Source: Chara braunii (lineage: Eukaryota; Streptophyta; Charophyceae; Charales; Characeae). Taken from it: 40,658 nucleotides of DNA. How positions within the stretch are numbered: position 1 is the first letter of the stretch; every line of letters begins with the position of its first letter. The stretch lies in assembly GCA_003427395.1 (NCBI GenBank), contig BFEA01000662.1:45080-85737 (forward strand). Reading direction: 5' to 3'. The position numbers and the translations under genes were made by a program. The notes beneath the pieces are model-generated. The model had not been told where the DNA came from. It searched no databases and saw nothing but the letters and a program-made list of their open reading frames with translations. This document shows, one piece after another, positions 21,077 to 30,524 of this stretch.

Positions 21077-21151
21077 TTTTTTTTTTTTTTTTTTTTTTAC
21101 CATGCTAATCTTCTGTGTATCGTTCCAATTTTAACGGATGCCCCGAAGGAC
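21077..21151 (-). pseudogene. Truncated U6 snRNA retrocopy ending in poly(A)
   Basis: On the minus strand the 5' 53 bases of plant-type U6 are present from GTCCTTCGGGG (21151) through AAAATTGGAACGATAC to AGATTAGCATGG. A 22-nt A run (21098-21077) follows directly. The ACAGAGA box reads ACACAGA. GTCCTTC is duplicated at the 5' end. U6 RNA has no poly(A), so the tail points to an RNA-level chimera or a priming event by retroelement machinery. Confidence 0.75.
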
Positions 21152-21206
21152 GAAGGACATTGCTAGAGTTTTGTTTTCACCCTCCCCCCCCTCTTTTTGT
21201 TTCAAA

Positions 21207-21265
21207 AATTTGGACCATTTCGCGGTTTATGCGTGTCATCATATCGTTCCAATATTACGGACATT
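21207..21265 (-). pseudogene. U6-derived sequence lacking the catalytic core
   Basis: The minus strand reads ATGTCCGTAATATTGGAACGATA, then TGATGACACGCATAAACCGCGAAATGGTCCA. This matches both ends of U6 but lacks about 30 bases covering ACAGAGA, the AGC triad and the following stem. It shares the leader CTAGCAATGTCC with the copy at 21151, in the same orientation, about 110 bp apart. It is clearly non-functional as U6. Confidence 0.75.
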
Positions 21266-21298
21266 GCTAGGATCCTGAAACGTTCTCTTCCATGTAAA

Positions 21299-21323
21299 AA
21301 AAAAAAAAAAAAAAAAAAAAGCT
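21299..21323. repeat. A run
   Basis: Uninterrupted A run of about 23 nt with no recognisable retroposon body upstream. Confidence 0.6.
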
Positions 21324-22010
21324 CGTCCTAACCAAACTGTGTACACAACCAGACCAGCGCAACGAAAAAAGAAAAGAAAAAGAAGAGTCTTGGGGAGCTT
21401 CTTCGATACATATCTATATATCTATATATCTATCTATATATTCGATGTATATAGATATATTTCCCGAAATAGTAATCTTTTTAATAAAGGGTGTTACCTT
21501 GAAATGTCATCAATTTCTGACTTGGCCTAGCTAAAATTCCTGTTGAGGAGCTTTTGGCTCACCGGGCGGGGGGGGAGGAGGGGAGAAGGGGGAAGATAGA
21601 CCCGCCGCTATATATAGTGGCCGACGTATATTGCCGCCTTCTATGGGAAGATGCATTCGCACTCGCCGTTTTTCATGCTCCGTGCGTCACCAGTGCGGCG
21701 AGGCCCATTGCCGGGAAAACCCCTGGCGAGGTCCCTTTCCTTTTTTGAAGTTTTTTCCCCCTCCGTTCTTCCCCCCCTTCCCCCCTTGGCAAGCGGCTAT
21801 GGCGATTGCTCCGTTTTCTGACCGTCGATTCGGCGCAGAATCGGGCAAATAAGCGGGATCCCGGCACGGCTTAACTATCTCCGCGTTTGTCTGTAAGAGA
21901 TCCTGCCCTCAGAGACCTGATTCTTTAAAAAAAANAAAAAAAANAAAAAAAAAAAAGGAAAACAAAACACCTTGGAAAAAAAAAAAACACCTTTTCCTTT
22001 CGGTAATCAC
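21324..22010. other. Unassigned, with TATATC repeats and N bases
   Basis: Holds a TATATC microsatellite (21407-21460) and a palindromic CGCTATATATAGTGG (21608-21622) that might be a TATA element without a gene to support it. A tracts with N at 21935 and 21944 follow. Confidence 0.4.
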
Positions 22011-22014
22011 CGCC

Positions 22015-22016
<2 letters not shown>

Positions 22017-22072
<56 letters not shown>

Positions 22073-22080
22073 GGGGAAGA
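22017..22080. repeat. GGA/GAA purine tract
   Basis: A pure purine + strand of GAGGAGGAAGAG units, first of a series continuing to 24990. Confidence 0.85.
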
Positions 22081-22558
22081 AGAGCAGTGACAGGAGCAGA
22101 GGTAGCTGAAAAAGGATTGAATTGATTTGAAAAGTAACCTCTGCTCCTGTCTCAATCGCCACGTGTCCACGTACTTTCGAATCCACTTTCACTCCTCCCC
22201 CGGGCCCCCCACTAAAAAAAGAAGAAGAAAAAAACCACGTTTACAATCACGCTGACATAGCTGATGCTCTCCCGCGCCCAGTCCTCAAGAAGAAGACTAG
22301 TGTAGTGATCAACAGGGAGCTAAATCGCCACGTGTCCACGTACATTCGAAAGCAGTGTTCATCCACAGGGTCCCCCTCCATTAGGGTGATTAGCCTTTCT
22401 TTGGTGCAGGCAACGACAGGAAGGTCTATATTCATCCGCATGCTCTGCTGAGCTCAAGAGAAACGTGCTCATTGCCCTACCCACGTTTCACTCAAAAAAG
22501 TGCACTCGGCACTCATCATCAGGGGTTATCTTCTCTCCCAGGATCCGCCTTAGGGCAA

Positions 22559-22730
22559 CAAGAAGAAGAAGAAGAAGAAGAAGAAGAAGAAGAAGGAGGA
22601 GGAGAAGAAGAAGGAGAAGAAGGAGAAGAAGGGCAATCATCAGGAAGAAAAAGAAGGAGGAGAAGAACGGCAATCATCAGGAAGAAAAAGGAGGAGGAGA
22701 AGAAGAAGAAGAAGAAGAAGAAGGGCACTC
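22559..22730. repeat. AAG/GGA arrays between copies of a 40-bp block
   Basis: Purine arrays interrupted by GGGCAATCATCAGG words. The whole is flanked by direct copies of TCTTCTCTCCCAGGATCCGC (about 22529 and 22742). Open frames here give poly-Glu, poly-Arg or poly-Lys and are not genes. Confidence 0.8.
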
Positions 22731-22803
22731 ATCAGGGGTCATCTTCTCTCCCAGGATCCGCCTTACGGCAAGAAGAACAACAACAATTGAATCCTCAGTG
22801 CAA

Positions 22804-23027
22804 GAGCCGATCCCAAGAATTGAACACGCGACTTCCCAAATAGGAGTAGGACGCTCAACCAAACGGCTAACCGACTGGGGTGAAAGTTAAGTCCCAAGAT
22901 GAATACTTAACCCACGCCAGCATGGATTTCTCGGCGTCCCGGTGTAACCAGTCACAACCTCACACTCACCCCCGACCACAGGGCGTCGACTCAGCCACCA
23001 AGCTATGTACGACCTCACTGATGGTTG
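22804..23027 (-). mobile_element. tRNA-derived SINE-like unit, copy 1
   Basis: On the minus strand, 22880-22804 resembles a tRNA. It has an A-box-like TTAGCCGTTTGGTTGAGCG (22872-22854), an anticodon-arm-like stem, and a B-box-like GTGTTCAATTCTTGG (22825-22811). About 145 bp on the 5' side of this (22881-23027) is shared with copy 2. A + strand AAG array follows at 23028-23096. The acceptor stem is not intact, so it is not a functional tRNA gene. Confidence 0.6.
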
Positions 23028-23096
23028 ATAGAAGAAGAAGAAGAAGAAGAAGAAGAAGAAGAAGAAGAAGGAGGAGGAGGAGAAGAAGAAGAAGAA
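23028..23096. repeat. AAG array
   Basis: An uninterrupted AAG/GGA tract separating the two SINE-like units. Confidence 0.9.
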
Positions 23097-23126
23097 TTGA
23101 ATCGAATTGAATCTTTAGGCTTCACG

Positions 23127-23350
23127 TGCCGATACCAAGAATCAAACACATACCCTCCCGGTGAGGAGGCAAACACTCAACCAAACGGCTAAGCAGATTG
23201 CGGTGCAAGTTAAGTCCCAAGATGAGCACTTAACCCCATGCCAGCACGGGTACTCGTTTTTCCCTCGACCCGGTGTACCCAGTCACACACACCCAACACA
23301 GGCGTGGACGCAGCCACCATGCAATGTACGACCTCACGGCAGGTTGCTAC
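23127..23350 (-). mobile_element. tRNA-derived SINE-like unit, copy 2
   Basis: The minus strand carries TTAGCCGTTTGGTTGAGTG (23193-23175) as A box and GTGTTTGATTCTTGG (about 23147-23133) as B box, with a CCTCC/GGAGG anticodon-like stem between. Offset from copy 1 is about 321 bp. The shared flank (AGTTAAGTCCCAAGATGA, then TACGACCTCAC) reaches to about 23340 and is again followed by an AAG array. Confidence 0.6.
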
Positions 23351-23384
23351 ACAGGTAAGAATTCAATCCTTACTCTTCACGTGA

Positions 23385-23511
23385 GGGAAGAAGAAGAAGA
23401 AGAAGAAGAAGAAGAAGAAGAAGAAGAGGAAGGAGGAGGAGGAGGAGGAGAAGAAGAAGAAGAAGAAGAAGAAGAAGAAGAAGAAGAAGAAGAAGAAGAA
23501 GAAAGTGAAAT
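23385..23511. repeat. AAG/GGA array of about 125 bp
   Basis: The longest pure-purine tract of the window. The poly-Glu reading is an effect of the repeat. Confidence 0.9.
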
Positions 23512-25035
23512 GGTACACGCTTTGAAAGATCTTCCAAAGACAACCGCGCATACTTGTCTCAGCTTAGGCGAACATTCGGAAGAAGAAGGGAATAGGAAGA
23601 AGAAGGGAATAGGCACAAGCAGTGGTGGCCAAAAAGCTTCGATTTAAAGATGAGTGCTAATTAAATATATAGATAGATATAGATCGTGAGAATTGGCGCG
23701 CACATGTCTCAGAAAGGCGCGGAAGAGGAGACGAAACTCAACCGGTCGATGCCTTCTGTAGTGTTCTCCGTTGAACCCGCGCAAAGAAGAAGAAGAACAA
23801 GCAGCATCCAGCATCGAGATGGCGAATTGCAAATCTGTGGATGATTGTACAGGCAGGAAAGAGTCAACATGCGTTTTAAAAAAAAAAAAAATTATTTCTA
23901 TTTTTTTATTTATTTTTTTGCTTGAGAAGCATGTGTGCAGAAAGCAGTGCTGGCCACTGTTTTCTGTCACTATTCTACTTCGAATGCCTTCTTGCTGTGC
24001 CACGATATGCTCGCTCATGACAATGCCACTACACGCGTTCGACAGGGAATTCCTCTTTTTTTTTTTCTTTTTTTTTTTTTCTCCTTTTTTCTCCCCAAAG
24101 TTCGAGAGGGAATTTGGTCTGTGCATGTCACTCTTCCTCTTCTCTCCTATGAAGAGAACCAGGCCGCTGGCACTCTTTTTTTTTTTTTTTTTTTGGCCGC
24201 TGGCCCTCTATTCTCAGATGGCCGGACTTTTCGATGGGGGGACAGGGGGAGAGGGGGGGAGGGGATCTGCGGAGAATGCCCCCTGAGGAGGGGAATATAT
24301 GCATTTTTTTTGGACTGAGAATCGCACATCCGAGAAGCAGCCTATCGCCACAGTGACTGTCTTTTTTCACTATAATGCTCCTAAGGCTTGTTGAACTTCC
24401 TCCGCTCTTCTTTCTCCTTCATCCTTCTGTCCTTCTGGCCTTCTGGCCTTCTGCCCAAGTGGTGGTGTGCGTGTTTGACCTATTATGCAATGTCCGGGCG
24501 GAAGAAGAAGGACACGCAACATGGTCAATTGCTCTGCACACGCATACCGAGTAGGGTTTTTTTCCCCTTCCCCCCCCCCCACCGCCACCCACCCCGACCT
24601 TCATGTCGAGTAGTATTAACAGTTGCTTGTCCAATTGCTCTGCACACTCAAGAGCACATTATGACACAACAACAAGACATCGAGCTAGTAAAGAATATAT
24701 AATAGAAGAAGAAGAATAGTGAAAACAGTGGCCATAGACTGCTTCTCGTACACGCATCAACAGATTTACCGCAGCAGCAGTGGCAGGAGCAGCAGCAGCA
24801 GCAGAAGAAGAAGAAGAAGAAGAAACAGAAAGAAAGAAAGAAGAAGAAGAATAGTGGAAACAGTGGCCAACTGCCTTCCGTACACGCTTCGAAAGCTCGT
24901 CATTACATAGCCGCGCTTACTCATCTCAGCTCACGCGCACAATCCCCGACGAAAGATGAAGAAGAAAGAAGAGGAAGAAAGAAGAAGAGTGACACACAGT
25001 GGCCAACACTGCTTTCAGTACGTATGCTTGGCAAG
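23500..25035. repeat. Dispersed ACAGTGGCCA module alternating with AAG tracts
   Basis: A module of up to about 95 bp starts AGTGGAAACAGTGGCCAACT, then ...GTACACGCTTCGAAAG, then ...CTCATCTCAGCT. It is found at 24851-24945. Partial copies lie at 23512-23578, 24718-24757 and 24988-25030 on +, and at 23982-23935 on the minus strand. Most copies directly follow AAG tracts, so the tract and module probably moved together. T runs (24056-24080, 24177-24194) lie between. No gene is supported. Confidence 0.55.
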
Positions 25036-25070
25036 CTTTCTACGAGAAAGACCGCATGTCGAAGAAGAGG

Positions 25071-25074
<4 letters not shown>

Positions 25075-25124
<50 letters not shown>

Positions 25125-25201
25125 GAGGCGGCGAATGAGTAGGAGACTGGGATTGGGGGAGCCGGGATTGTGTGGGGAGAGGGGGGGGGGGGGGGGGGGG
25201 G
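25075..25201. repeat. G49 run and G21 run
   Basis: An uninterrupted G run at 25075-25123 and a second at 25181-25201, separated by G-rich DNA. Such sequence can form G-quadruplexes, but run length is also prone to assembly or sequencing error. Confidence 0.85.
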
Positions 25202-25619
25202 AAGGGACATTGAACTGTTCACCCAGCAATCCATGGCGAAAGGGGAGAGTCTGGGTGTATGTCGGTCCTTTATCAAAAACCAATCTTGATGCTTTTGCCC
25301 ATTTATTTACTTTACATGTTGAAAACCTATATGCTTTGTACTAGCCCACATCTATGCTATGCTGTCCGTGTGAATCTGGTCGCGAAGACGACGAGGTTCA
25401 CGCTTGAAACGTTAAAAAAGGTCGAAAAGCCTGTTAGACTCGAGGAGGTTCTTCGGTGCATTCATGAGAATTTTCAAATGATCAGCCGAAAATCACACAT
25501 ACACCCCCCCCCCCTTCTTTCCCGTTCTTCCGCCCCCTGCCCCGGCCCCGAGAGCGAGAAGGCCACAAGAAAGGGGAGGAAGGCGGACGCACGCGCGCGC
25601 GCGCGTGATTGATTGCTTG

Positions 25620-25658
<39 letters not shown>

Positions 25659-26008
25659 AACGAACCAGTAAATGGATCATAATTATGGCCTTTATGTTTT
25701 CTATCTTGCTTTTGCATCTTTCAGTGGCACGCAGAGTTGCGACTCGCTTTCGGTCGGGATCGCCTCTTCATGACACATTGCATTCGCGCGTTTTTTTGGG
25801 ATCCTATCCTATGCTTCCACGTCAGCATCCTCACCCCGGCTAGAACGCTAGCAACCCTACATCGTCCCAGCCAAGACAATCATCGGCGCGCTCTGATCAA
25901 TCATCACTACCGGCGGCGCGCTTTGATCAGTCATCGCTGCCGGCGCGCTCAGGAGAACGGAGGAAACTTCGAGAGCGGGTGAGCACGATGAGGAAAGAAG
26001 CGGATCGG
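25202..26008. other. Unassigned, with CG and GA microsatellites
   Basis: No gene is supported. (CG)n with ACG edges at 25588-25606, which could adopt Z-DNA, is followed closely by (GA)n at 25623-25653. Confidence 0.45.
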
Positions 26009-26072
26009 AAATAATAATAATAGTAATAATAATAATAAAATAATAATAGTAATAATATTATAATAATAAGTT
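26009..26072. repeat. TAA microsatellite
   Basis: Interrupted (TAA)n array with occasional TAG. Confidence 0.85.
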
Positions 26073-26102
26073 AATGACATGATTTTTGTTGTTCTTTTTT
26101 AG

Positions 26103-26464
26103 GGATAATTTGCAAAATACCCCCATAATGCCCCTGAAAGATGTGAGTAGCGTGGAATGCCCTTTTGGGCCGAAATCTTTGTGTTGTGCCCCTGTCAGGC
26201 GGGTGTGCAACTTTGCAATCTGGACATCCCTGTTTGGGCCTTGGCCTTTTGCAATAGCAACTAGGAAAAGTTGGCAAGTACTGGGGCATTTTGCAAAGTT
26301 GGACAGTGCCCGGTAGGGGTATATTGCAAAGATGGGGGTCCGACCGACGCTAGGGGTATTTTACAAAATGTATCTTTTGTCAGAGGGGTTTTCCGGTCTA
26401 CCCACATCTTTTAGGGGCATTTTGGCATAAATCTCAACTTATGGGGGTATTTTGCAAATTATCC
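26103..26464. mobile_element. MITE with perfect 26-bp terminal inverted repeats
   Basis: The left end 26103-26128 (GGATAATTTGCAAAATACCC and six more bases) and the right end 26439-26464 are exact inverse copies. The right half holds several further copies of GGGGYATTTTGCAAA (about 26281, 26315, 26350, 26412), so the terminal word is also a subterminal repeat. The length is 362 bp with no transposase. Subterminal repeats of the terminal word are typical of transposase-binding regions. No clear target-site duplication beyond AG/AG. Confidence 0.85.
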
Positions 26465-26490
26465 AGCTTCTTCTTTTTTTTTATACCAAA

Positions 26491-26869
26491 AACACGGTCC
26501 CAGTGCCCAAGGGCTCGCACCCACTAGCCAAGTTTTACAACGCCTGGGGGTGATTTTGCCACTTCGGTTTCCTTTTTTTTAAGCCAGAAATGACACTTTC
26601 ACATTGTGGAAATAGAAAGCATTGAGTGCCTCTGGCAGGGTGCCTCCGCCCCTAACGGGCTGCTCGCACGCTTCTTTGGGGTCATCCGTGTCAGAGAAAC
26701 ACTCTTTCATTTTCTTTCAACAACAACGAATGACTTTTGTCATTTTAAAATGACTATTTTATTCGGCTAAAAACACAAAAACCATGTCACCCAAGTTGTA
26801 AAACTTGGCAAGTGGGTCCGAGCCCCAAGGTGTGTATTACCAATAATCATCTTGTGCCCTGGGACCATG
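26491..26869. mobile_element. Inverted-repeat element adjacent to the MITE
   Basis: TGCCCAAGGGCTCGCACCCA...AAGTTTTACAAC (26504-26541) is the near inverse of 26795-26830 (GTTGTAAAACTTGGCAAGTG...CCCCAAGG). The outer words GGTCCCAG (26497) and CTGGGACC (about 26859) also pair, after an extra stretch of about 20 bp on the right side. No coding capacity. CCCTGGGACCATG occurs again near 27064. Confidence 0.65.
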
Positions 26870-27169
26870 ACTTTTTTTTTGTTTTGAAAAAGACATCCTT
26901 GTTCGATTACGCACACGAAGAGGGAGGCCAGGAGACCTCAACAAACAACCCGGAAAAACAAACAAAGAATTCTTGGACCTATACCCAGCTTAGGTGCAGG
27001 CGTCGGTGTGTAATCCAGAGACAGAGATGGTCAAACCCAGACCGCTGCTCTGATATCACCCGACCCTGGGACCATGTCCCACTTGCACCCCTTTTCTTCC
27101 TTTTTTTCGTTCTTCCGAAAAGGATGACCGCCCTCATTTCCAAATAACAATTCCGTTCTCATTTCACAA
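26870..27169. other. Unassigned spacer
   Basis: Nothing identifiable except the CCCTGGGACCATG word near 27064, shared with the end of the previous element. Confidence 0.35.
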
Positions 27170-28991
27170 ATAACACTTGAGGCCGGGGTCCTCGCAGTCT
27201 ACGATGCAGGCAGCGTGAACGCATGGAGCACTCCCGCCCGACAAGGCTCGGAGGGCATCCGTTCCAGGTCCTCGGTTCTCCCGAGGTCGTCTCAGTAAGG
27301 TGGCGTGTCAAGGCAGCGTGCGGCGGCGTCCATGGCGGCGATGTTTGCGTGAGCTTCGTGTTCACTGACACTAGAGTGCCTTTGCGCGACAATACGTGCG
27401 GTGAGAAGCAGTACACCCTCATCTGCAGGTGAGTTGCTACATTCTACTGCCCGATGGCTTCAGAAGGGAATCTCCGACAGGCAACGGCTGTATGACTATC
27501 CATGCTGGTAGAGAGCAGGCAACGACTTCAGGATCTGGTGCATCTTCTCTCTTCACCTTCTCTGCATCCACCAGAGATTGTTGGGGGAGCGGTCTCGTTG
27601 GCGAAATGGGTGGAGACAGTGATGCAGCAGATGCTGGAGACTATCTGGGTGATGGAGGCGGGGCCGGCGCCTGAGCTGGACGAATTTGTTGACCGGCACC
27701 AGACTGATGCTCTGCTAAGTGAGTGTTACACGCTTCTCGATGAAGGGGGCAAGCAGGGAGCTGACAAGGCCAGGCGCTCAGGGGGGGAGCTGCCAATATC
27801 CATGTTGGCAGAGGTTTCGTCACCAGTATCAACTCCAACAACTCCAATATCTACCACACTATCACCAACTATATCGAGTTCAACACCTTCGTCAATGACA
27901 ATTGCCCCATCGCTCGTTATAGCGCGTTCACACGATTTGGGGCATCCTTCATTGACTACATCGGGTTCAATATCTTTGTAAATTTCAGTCGCCCCATCGC
28001 TTGTCACAATGCTTTCACATGACTTGGGGCATCTTTCAGTATCTGCTTCACCACTGACACTGCCTCCATCACCTTCACCAATTGCGCCTATTGTCCCGAC
28101 ACTTGCTATGGAGGCTTTTCAAGATTCGGGGTGTTCCCCTCCAATCAAGGAGACTGCTTCTTACCTTCCATCGGGCAAGCTGGCCTCCGGATCTTCACAG
28201 ATCTGTCCTTCTTGCCTTTGCCATTCAGCCTTTTGCACGTGGCGGCGTGGGGTAGTGTGATGGGAAGTGGAAGGCTCTCCCTCACCCCTCCCTCCTTTCT
28301 TGGCTCTCGATTGTATTGCTCTGGCTGACAGAAGGAAGAGGGGTGGAGGGGTGCTTGGAGAGGAAACTTATCCACCTGCGGATGATTGGTGTTTACCTGT
28401 TTTAGTCTGATGGATCGTTTCTACCTTGGACACATGCGCCCTCCCTTTTGGTGTGTCCTGTGTTTAGTTCTGTAGCGGTGGGGTGCCACGAGTACTGTTA
28501 TACCTTGGTCATCATCATTTAGGGCTTGACTTGGTTTGATGATCTGTAGGTATAGATTATAATTTTCTTCCAATTAGTGTGCTCCCCTTCGGTTTGTGTC
28601 TGTGTTAACTACTGTTGCTCAGGGGAAGCTCGACCTAATTACTAATGAATCACTAAACTCTTTTGCCCTGTTATCATTCTCTTTACCCTAATGGTATCTC
28701 CCCCACTCCTCACCGTGCAGAAGATTAAAGTAGGGGTAATCGAGGAGTATAGGGCAGAGCTTGATTCTGCACACAAGGGGGTTAATCTCTTCCCTGGGGA
28801 AGCAATCAATGCCCCGTGCTCATGCTATATTCGTGTTATACAGGGAAGAAGCTGTCTCCAGGGGAGCAGTTGCTGAGGCTCTTCCAGCCCTAATGGGAAG
28901 AGGCGTGTGTATAAGTGTTGTAATCAATTTCGTAATTGGAGCCTTGGGCACTGGGCCCTTTTTCATTAAAAATAATTAAAAAAAAAAAAAA
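27170..28991 (+). mobile_element. ORF1-only non-LTR element (half-LINE), copy 1
   Basis: A GC-rich leader (about 27170-27500) is followed by an ORF1-like frame (27502-28260), about 700 bases of untranslated DNA and an A run at 28977-28991. The layout matches the second copy at 39180-40658. No reverse transcriptase follows on this strand before the poly(A). The 5' boundary is approximate. A CAG/GTGAGT sequence at 27429 resembles a 5' splice site, but no gene model needs it. Confidence 0.55.
27502..28260 (+). pseudogene. ORF1-like protein, interrupted by one stop
   Basis: The frame opens with ATG at 27502 and runs 159 codons to TAA at 27979-27981. The same frame then stays open to 28260. The N-terminal 95 residues are helix-rich and align by eye with the protein at 39524 (RLQDLVHLLSS versus RLQEMVLLLSS; CYTLLDEGGK versus CYELYEEGDK). 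The C-terminal half is rich in Ser, Thr and Pro. It carries an in-frame 29-codon direct repeat (APSLV..., SHDLGH; offsets 27904 and 27991), and the stop falls between the two repeat copies. LINE ORF1 proteins bind the element RNA, but no RNA-binding domain is recognised here, so that role is inferred from context. The start could lie upstream. Confidence 0.5.
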
Positions 28992-29079
28992 GCCCGCCAG
29001 GGGACCAACCCTCTGAAAAGGAAAATAGCATGACAAAACAACAGACAAAGACCAGGAACTCGGGTTGCATTCCAACCAC

Positions 29080-30524
29080 AAGTTAGGCCCTGTTGGATTA
29101 TGCCCCTAACTCAGGGCATTGGAACTCCGGTCCCTACGTAGCCATAGCACTCCCTCCAAAACCCACATCCCACACACAGTCTGCTGCCCTCCTACTTCGG
29201 GGGTTGTACCAAGCACCCAGGTACTTACAACTCACTCAGTAACCACGAATCCGATACCAACATACCCTCCTTGAGTTTGCCCAACTGGCCTTGTCAACGG
29301 CCAAAGAACCGCCTTATACCAAAGAGACGCCAAGACCACATTGTTGATGACCAGCGCCCGACCGAAGAGAGACGTGTTCTGATGATTCCATTGGGAGAGT
29401 TTGGCAAACGCAGAGGCTGAGATCCATTTGTCATTCTCCGTGGTCCTTCCTTCTGCGGACATTTTGACCCCTAGAACCCGGATCGGGGTCCCCTGGGGGA
29501 CCCATGTGACCTGCTGCCCTTCCGGGGGTCGACCCCCTTGGTGATGGAGCCACCAGCCTAGCGTTTTTTGTCCCAAGTTTACAACCATATCAGAGAGGGT
29601 GCAGAACCGCTCCATTAGCCTCTGAATTTCTTCCATGTTCTTCTGTGTAGCATCGACCATGATCGTAAGATCATTTGCAAACAAGGAACAAACTGGGATC
29701 GCGTCCTCTGGGATACCGGCTATCCAAATTCTCGCTAAGTCCTTACTTTGTCGGAGGTTGGCTGCTAGTGCTTCCATTATGATGATGGATAGGAAGGGGG
29801 CCACCGGGTCTCCCTGTCTCACCGAGCGCTGTAGCTTTATTTCTGGAGCTAGGGACCCGTTAATCTGCACCGTTGTGGTTGCGTTCTGGTGTAGGATGCC
29901 AACCCACCTCCTAAAAACTGTTCCAAAATTAAAATTTTCTAGACATCTGTCCAAGAAAAGCCAGTCGACATGATTGTAGGTTTTTTCAAAGTCAATGAAG
30001 ATGAAAGTTGCGTTGCTCTTAGATTGCTGTGCCAGGCTAATCATCTCATTGACCAACATTATGTTTTCTTGGATGTTTCTATTGCGGATGAAGCCAGTCT
30101 GGGTTGGGTGGATAAGGTCCTCGATCACATCGATCATTCTGTTTGCCAATGCTTTTGACAACATCTTGTAGATTACTGTCAAGAGCGTGATAGGCCGGTG
30201 ATTCCTAATGTTCATTTTGTCCTCTTTTTTGTGCAATAGAGATAACACCCCCTGCCCTGCCAATTCCCCCAGATCCCCTGATTCCCATACCGCCCTGTAA
30301 AATTGCATCAGGTCCCCGCTGAGGAAGCGCCACATGGTTTCCCATAATTCTTTTGGGAAATCATCGAGCCCAGGGGTTTTTTCTTCCTCCATTTGCATGA
30401 GGGCCGTCCGGATTTCTTCCTTGGAGATAAGGCGGTCTAGTTTGTCCTTCTGCGGGAGGGAGAGGCGTTTTTTTTCAATTCTCAAATTGTTCTCAGCCAA
30501 AGTCAGGTAATGGCCCTGGTATTT
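29080..30524 (-). pseudogene. LINE reverse transcriptase fragment
   Basis: An open minus-strand frame ends at 29232; its LINE-derived part begins near 30524 and lacks the endonuclease. In order along the open frame of 480 residues it shows PITLLTVIYK (about 161-170), motif A FIDFEKTYNHVDW (226-238), motif B RSVRQGDPVAPF (283-294) and motif C LFANDL (331-336). After about residue 470 it joins a 3' region like that near 30700-30830. In motif C the first catalytic Asp of the usual F/Y-A-D-D is Asn, so it should be inactive. The first 50 or so residues of the open frame are an antisense reading of a poly(A) and 3' tail, not LINE protein. 29080-29231 is 3' untranslated sequence. Confidence 0.85.

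Noticed and set aside
21600-21630. Host gene TATA box
   Set aside because: TATATATA is palindromic and no credible coding region follows on either strand.
22804-22880. Functional tRNA gene on the minus strand
   Set aside because: A and B boxes are tRNA-like but the acceptor stem does not pair, and a second diverged copy with the same flank marks it as a SINE-like element.
22465-22890. Arg/Glu-rich proteins across the AAG arrays
   Set aside because: All frames of a trinucleotide repeat stay open; no domain, no start context, flanks are SINE-like.
23273-23647. Glu-rich protein of 124 residues
   Set aside because: Consists of the AAG/GGA array plus SINE-like flank.
27425-27436. 5' splice site of a host gene (CAG/GTGAGT)
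   Set aside because: Good consensus, but the surrounding sequence is an ORF1-only retroelement and no exon pair could be built.
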